Assembly (NCBI RefSeq): GCF_002072155.1
Contig: NZ_BDIY01000003.1
Coordinates: 62,001-126,000 of the forward strand
DNA: 64,000 bases
Source: Roseovarius sp. A-2
Lineage (GTDB): Bacteria > Pseudomonadota > Alphaproteobacteria > Rhodobacterales > Rhodobacteraceae
Direction of reading: 5' to 3'
The translations under genes and the position numbers were made by a program. The notes beneath the pieces are model-generated. The model saw nothing but the letters and a program-made list of their open reading frames with translations, searched no databases and was not told the DNA's origin. Below, one piece after another: positions 60,539 to 64,000 of this stretch (the first letter of the stretch is position 1; each line of letters starts with the position of its first letter).

Positions 60539-61303
60539 ATGGGAAATCCGTTTGATCTCACTGGCCGCAAGGCCCTTGTTACCGGCGGCGCGACCGGCAT
60601 CGGCGAGGGCATTGCCCTCGGCCTTGCCGCCGCCGGGGCCGATGTGGCGTTGACCTATCGCAGCCATCAGCCCGAAGAGGCCCTCGCCAGCATCGGAGCG
60701 CTTGGGCGCAAGGGCGCGGCGGTAAAGGCCGATTTCACCGGCCTGAATCAGGCCGGGGCCGAGGCGGTCGTGCGCTTTGCCGCCGACGCGCTCGGCGGTC
60801 TGGATATCCTGGTCAATAATGCCGGGATCATCCACCGCGAGGACAGCACCGATCTGGCGCTCGACGACTGGCAGCGCGTGCTGTCGGTCAACCTCGACTC
60901 GGTCTGGCTGCTGTCGCAGGCAGCGGGCAGGCGCATGGTCGCGCAAGGATCGGGAAAGATCGTGATCGTGTCCTCGGTGCTTGGCGCGCAGGGCGGGTTG
61001 CGCGTGCCCGCCTATGCCGCAAGCAAACACGCGGTGCTGGGGCTTACCAAGGCGCTGTGCAACGAGTGGGCACCGCAGGGCGTCAACGTCAACAGTATCG
61101 CGCCCGGCTACACCGCGACGGACAACACGCAGGCGCTGCGAGACGATCCGGAGCGGTCGAAGGCGCTGCTCGATCGCATCCCCGCCGGACGCTTCGCCGA
61201 TCCGTCGGACATCGCCGGGGCCGCCGTCTTTCTGGCGTCGGATGCCGCCAGCTATTGCCACGGCAGTGTTGTGACCGTCGATGGCGGCTGGCTCGCGCGC
61301 TGA
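60539..61303 (+). CDS. SDR dehydrogenase, KduD-like
   Basis: 254 residues from ATG 60539 (a TTG at 60533 is possible). Motifs: TGGATGIGEGIA, NNAG, IVIVSSV with the catalytic Ser, YAASK with Tyr and Lys. NSIAPGYTATDNTQALRDD and RIPAGRF are typical of 2-deoxy-D-gluconate 3-dehydrogenase (KduD). The Arg after beta-2 (TYRSHQ) suggests NADP use. It follows the M24 remnant by 2 bases and appears intact. A role in uronate or keto-sugar metabolism is likely. Confidence 0.88.
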   Translation: MGNPFDLTGRKALVTGGATGIGEGIALGLAAAGADVALTYRSHQPEEALASIGALGRKGAAVKADFTGLNQAGAEAVVRFAADALGGLDILVNNAGIIHREDSTDLALDDWQRVLSVNLDSVWLLSQAAGRRMVAQGSGKIVIVSSVLGAQGGLRVPAYAASKHAVLGLTKALCNEWAPQGVNVNSIAPGYTATDNTQALRDDPERSKALLDRIPAGRFADPSDIAGAAVFLASDAASYCHGSVVTVDGGWLAR

Positions 61304-61316
61304 GGGGGGGGGGATC

Positions 61317-61508
61317 ATGGAACAGACACTTGCAAGCAAGACCGCCCTCGTTACGGCAGCGGCACACGGGAACGGGCGCGCCGGTGCCCCGGCGATGGCC
61401 GCGCGCGGCGCACAGGTGATCGCGGAAATGGTCTGCTACCTGGCCGGGGACATGTCGGAATTCCCCACCGGGCAGGCCCTTGCCATAGATCGCGGATGGT
61501 CGAACTGA
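61317..61508 (+). pseudogene. SDR dehydrogenase with its middle deleted
   Basis: 63 codons, uninterrupted. The beginning (ASKTALVTAAAHGNGRAG, then AMAARGAQVIA) is an SDR N-terminus and the end (MVCYLAGDMSEFPTGQALAIDRGWSN) an SDR C-terminus. About 180 residues including NAG, Ser and YxxxK are missing, with the two ends fused in frame. It cannot be an enzyme. Its stop overlaps the next gene. Confidence 0.85.
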
Positions 61509-62635
61509 TGGGGTTGGAGCGGGTCGCCTCGATCGACGATCTGCGCCTGCGCGCCCGGCGGCGCATTCCGCGATTTGCCTTCGATCTGGTCGATGGCGGT
61601 GCCGAGAGCGAGCGCAATCTGCGCCGCAATGTCGAGGCGTTCGAAGAGGTCGAACTGACGCCCCGCTACATGGTGGATGTCTCGGACATCGACACCCGGG
61701 CCACGCTGTTCGGCCAGACCTATGACGCGCCGGTCGGCATTGCCCCCATCGGCATGCTCAACGCCTTCTGGCCGGGGGCAGACCTGACGCTGGCGCGCCT
61801 CTGCAAGCGGCGCAACATCCCCTATGTCGCCAGCTCTGCCGCCTCCACCGCGCTGGAGGCCTTGGCAAAGGCGGCAGACGGCAACGCCTGGTTCCAGCTC
61901 TATGTCTCGAGCGATGCGGACGTGACCGAGGGCCTGATCGCGCGCGCCGAGGCCGCAGGCTACACCACGCTGATGGTCACCGTCGATGTGCCCGCGGCGG
62001 GCAAGCGGGACCGCGATATCCGCAACCAGCTTTCCGTGCCGTTCCGGATCACGCCCGAGGTGGTCGCCCAGCTGATCGCCAATCCACGCTGGTCGCTGGA
62101 AACGCTGCGCCATGGCAAGCCCAACGTCGCAAATTACGCGGACCTTCTGCAGAGTGCCACCTCTTACGCCGATGTCCAGAAGACCCTGATCACGCCGGGT
62201 TTCGCATGGGACGATCTGAAACGCCTGCGCGCGCGCTGGAAGGGCACGCTTCTGGTCAAGGGCATCCTGCATCCGCAGGACGCTGAGATATGCGCGGAAA
62301 TGGGCTGTGACGGTATCGTCGTCTCGAACCATGGCGGTCGGCAGGTCGCCTTCGGCCCCGCCACCATCGAGGCGCTTCCGGCGATTGCGGAGGCTGTCGG
62401 TGGACGCCTGACAGTCATCCTGGACAGCGGCATTCGGCGTGGCGTGGATGTTTTGCGGGCAAAGGCGCGCGGTGCGGATTTCGCCTTTGCCGGTCGGGCA
62501 TTTGCCTATGGTGTGGGCGCTGGAGGCGAAGCCGGTGCCGAGCGCGCCTTCGAGATCCTGCACCTGGAATTGGTCCGCGCCCTGGGTCAACTCGGTGTTC
62601 CCTCCTACGGGGATTTCGGACCGCCGCGACCATGA
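61508..62635 (+). CDS. FMN-dependent alpha-hydroxyacid oxidase/dehydrogenase (LldD-like)
   Basis: 375 residues from ATG 61508; an ATG 12 bases earlier is in frame. The FMN-dependent fold shows PVGIAPIGMLNAFWPGADL, the Lys in LLVKGIL, and the active-site SNHGGRQ with His and Arg. It oxidises lactate-, glycolate- or mandelate-like acids to ketoacids. Overlap with the deleted SDR shows they were once one operon. Confidence 0.9.
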   Translation: MGLERVASIDDLRLRARRRIPRFAFDLVDGGAESERNLRRNVEAFEEVELTPRYMVDVSDIDTRATLFGQTYDAPVGIAPIGMLNAFWPGADLTLARLCKRRNIPYVASSAASTALEALAKAADGNAWFQLYVSSDADVTEGLIARAEAAGYTTLMVTVDVPAAGKRDRDIRNQLSVPFRITPEVVAQLIANPRWSLETLRHGKPNVANYADLLQSATSYADVQKTLITPGFAWDDLKRLRARWKGTLLVKGILHPQDAEICAEMGCDGIVVSNHGGRQVAFGPATIEALPAIAEAVGGRLTVILDSGIRRGVDVLRAKARGADFAFAGRAFAYGVGAGGEAGAERAFEILHLELVRALGQLGVPSYGDFGPPRP

Positions 62636-62679
62636 CAGCCGGTCACGGCGACGATATGCCCGCAGTCGCGGGTAGCGCA

Positions 62680-62828
62680 TGCTGCGCCGGGTGATCTCGG
62701 CAGGCGGGCGGGTGCTGATCTGCGGCACCCGCATGGACGCGCAGGGGTTGAGCGAGGGTGAGATGATGGACGGGGTCGCGCGCTCGACCATGGATGAACT
62801 GGGCGAGGCTACGCTCGCCGCCGACTAG
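62680..62828 (+). pseudogene. DsrE-family C-terminal fragment with premature stop
   Basis: The plus strand encodes MLRRVISAGGRVLICGTRMD, then GLSEGEMMDGVARSTMDELGEATLAAD and a TAG, followed in frame by VLVG. Intact DsrE-like proteins read ..ADKVLVF here, so an AAG lysine codon has become TAG. The N-terminal half is missing. Probably dead. Confidence 0.65.
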
Positions 62829-62849
62829 GTGCTGGTCGGGGCGCGTCCG

Positions 62850-63752
62850 TCAAAGGCTCGATGCGAGATCGTGCCGCCGCATCCATGCCGCGATGGCATC
62901 TCCGATCGCCTGCGCCTGATCCTCCTGCACGTAATGCAAGCCCGCGCCGATATCGGCCATCTCCAGATTGGGCAGCCGCGCACGATAGCTCTCCGCCGCC
63001 GCGCGCGGCAGCATCAGCCCCGGTTCGGCCTGCAAGAGAAGCTTGGGCAGGTCGCTCTGCTCCAACCATCGCATATAGGCGGTTTGCATGTCGTGCACAT
63101 GCGCGGGCGCGCCCCCGATGCACAAAAGCTGCGGGAAATGGCACAGGATATGGCGCGTGGTCTTGTCTTTCCAGGGCATCCGGTAGGCGTCCATCTCCGC
63201 TGTGCTCAGCTCGCGCCGGATCATGGCGGGCAGGATGCCTTCGACAAACTGGTTTTCCTCGATCATCATCCGCTCGGCATTGTCCTGCGAGGCACGCAGC
63301 GTCTGGAAGAAGTCGCGCGTTGCCGGATCAAAGGCGTCATAACTCGGTACCGGGTCGAGCAGCGCCTCCATGAAGGCGATGCCCTTGATGCGATCAGGGC
63401 TGCGACGCGCATAGTGAAAGCCGAGGAACGAGCCCCAGTCATGGGTCACCAGCGTGATCGGCGCAGGCCCCAGCGTGTCGATGAAGGCGTCGAGATAGCG
63501 GATATGATCCTCGATCCCGTAGTCGAGATCGGGTTTATCTGAGAGGCCATAGCCGATCAGATCGACGGCGATCAGCCGCCCGCAACCTTCGAGCCGGGGC
63601 ATCACGTTGCGCCAGAGGTAAGACCATGTCGGTTGACCGTGCAGGAACAGCACCGTGTCGCCCGCGCCGTGGGCCATGAAATGCATCTTCGCGCCCAGCA
63701 AATCGGCGTGATGCGACGGGTAGGGCAGGTCGGGACGGTCGGTGACGGTCAT
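62850..63752 (-). CDS. Haloalkane dehalogenase-like alpha/beta hydrolase
   Basis: 300 residues. The oxyanion region is HGQPTWSYLWR (39-48), the nucleophile Asp105 in HDWGS with Trp106 next to it, the acid Glu129 in AFMEALL, and the base His273 in GLHYVQED. This arrangement is the LinB/DhaA class of haloalkane dehalogenases. The halide-binding Asn of HGNPT is replaced by Gln40. It likely splits carbon-halogen bonds; another alpha/beta-hydrolase activity is possible. Confidence 0.85.
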   Translation of the reverse strand: MTVTDRPDLPYPSHHADLLGAKMHFMAHGAGDTVLFLHGQPTWSYLWRNVMPRLEGCGRLIAVDLIGYGLSDKPDLDYGIEDHIRYLDAFIDTLGPAPITLVTHDWGSFLGFHYARRSPDRIKGIAFMEALLDPVPSYDAFDPATRDFFQTLRASQDNAERMMIEENQFVEGILPAMIRRELSTAEMDAYRMPWKDKTTRHILCHFPQLLCIGGAPAHVHDMQTAYMRWLEQSDLPKLLLQAEPGLMLPRAAAESYRARLPNLEMADIGAGLHYVQEDQAQAIGDAIAAWMRRHDLASSL

Positions 63753-64000
63753 CGGGCGGGGCTCCTCTTGCGGTCATGCCCCCATGCCTGCGCGTGCGAC
63801 TGGCCGCTGTCAACGCGCGCGGGCGCGGCTCACGCCGGGTTGATCGCGGCAGGGTGCCGCCACCGCTCTTGTGCAACAAGGATCGCGCCGCAGGGCGCGT
63901 TGCCCTGTTTCATTGTGATCGCCCGGGCGTGGCACGACGGGGGCACGAGTCATCCCCACCTGCCGCCCTCGGATTGGAGCGCCGCGCCCGCACATCTTCT
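63753..64000. other. Right-edge stretch with no recognised gene
   Basis: 248 bases upstream of the hydrolase gene to the edge. Short open frames exist on both strands but none has recognisable content. It may hold the hydrolase promoter. Confidence 0.4.

Noticed and set aside
1..64000. CRISPR arrays, rRNA and tRNA genes, phage genes
   Set aside because: No regularly spaced repeats, cloverleaf-like sequences, rRNA stretches or structural phage proteins were noticed by eye; a dedicated tRNA scan could still find something.

Overview
The window is GC-rich chromosomal DNA from an alphaproteobacterium, most probably a member of the Rhodobacterales (roseobacter group). The inference rests on gene content: a TRAP transporter operon, an Hsp20/DUF1150 pair, a complete Flp/Tad pilus locus, a ctaC-ctaB-ctaG-ctaE-surf1 cytochrome aa3 cluster, a DnaE2 polymerase, and short palindromic intergenic elements. 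I saw no rRNA, tRNA or CRISPR array.

Layout. 1-6.9 kb: a GntR/FCD repressor faces a TRAP transporter operon (dctP, dctQ, dctM) that continues into a beta-hydroxyacid dehydrogenase, an SDR dehydrogenase and an EamA exporter, so this looks like one regulated uptake and catabolic unit. 6.9-13.9 kb: a PaaI-type thioesterase, a membrane-bound LytTR regulator, a decayed di-haem peroxidase, a fused ATP sulfurylase/APS kinase, a glycosyltransferase scrap, purE-purK, a YdcH-like protein, and an Hsp20/DUF1150 pair. 13.9-27 kb: the Flp/Tad pilus locus, read right to left (flp, cpaB, cpaC, ompA, tadZ, tadA, tadB, tadC, two TadD-like lipoproteins, prepilin peptidase, AAA ATPase), with a lytic transglycosylase facing it across an AT-rich control region. 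27-35 kb: scoAB, topA, dprA, an AT-rich HEPN-like orphan gene, tldD. 35-43 kb: cytochrome oxidase genes under a perfect FNR-type box, then a tightly overlapping run surf1-thrC-M16 peptidase-acetyltransferase. 43-49 kb: a radical SAM/SPASM protein, a kinase-like phosphotransferase and a YnjBCD-type ABC transporter in one run of genes. This is the best candidate for an undescribed system. 49-51.9 kb: a cation/proton antiporter with a cyclic-nucleotide-binding tail and a stand-alone AsnC-type ligand domain.

The right-hand 13 kb (51.9-64 kb) contains much decay. It holds a DnaE2 gene lacking its C-terminal domain, an IS110-family transposase remnant beside it, a broken polyamine-type ABC permease, a cut-off polysaccharide deacetylase, a frameshifted M24 peptidase, an SDR with its middle deleted, and a DsrE fragment ended by a stop codon. 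Between these scraps lie apparently intact genes: an ExbB-ExbD-ExbD-TonB energiser set, a KduD-like dehydrogenase, a flavin-dependent alpha-hydroxyacid oxidase and a haloalkane-dehalogenase-like hydrolase. Repeated deletion around mobile DNA is the simplest explanation.

Small-scale signals worth attention are twin TGGTATACCA operators in front of the TRAP operon, an 18-bp palindrome in front of the transglycosylase, hairpins inside the pilus operon, a 22-base element found three times between genes, and a set of short palindromes built around a TTC or similar loop.
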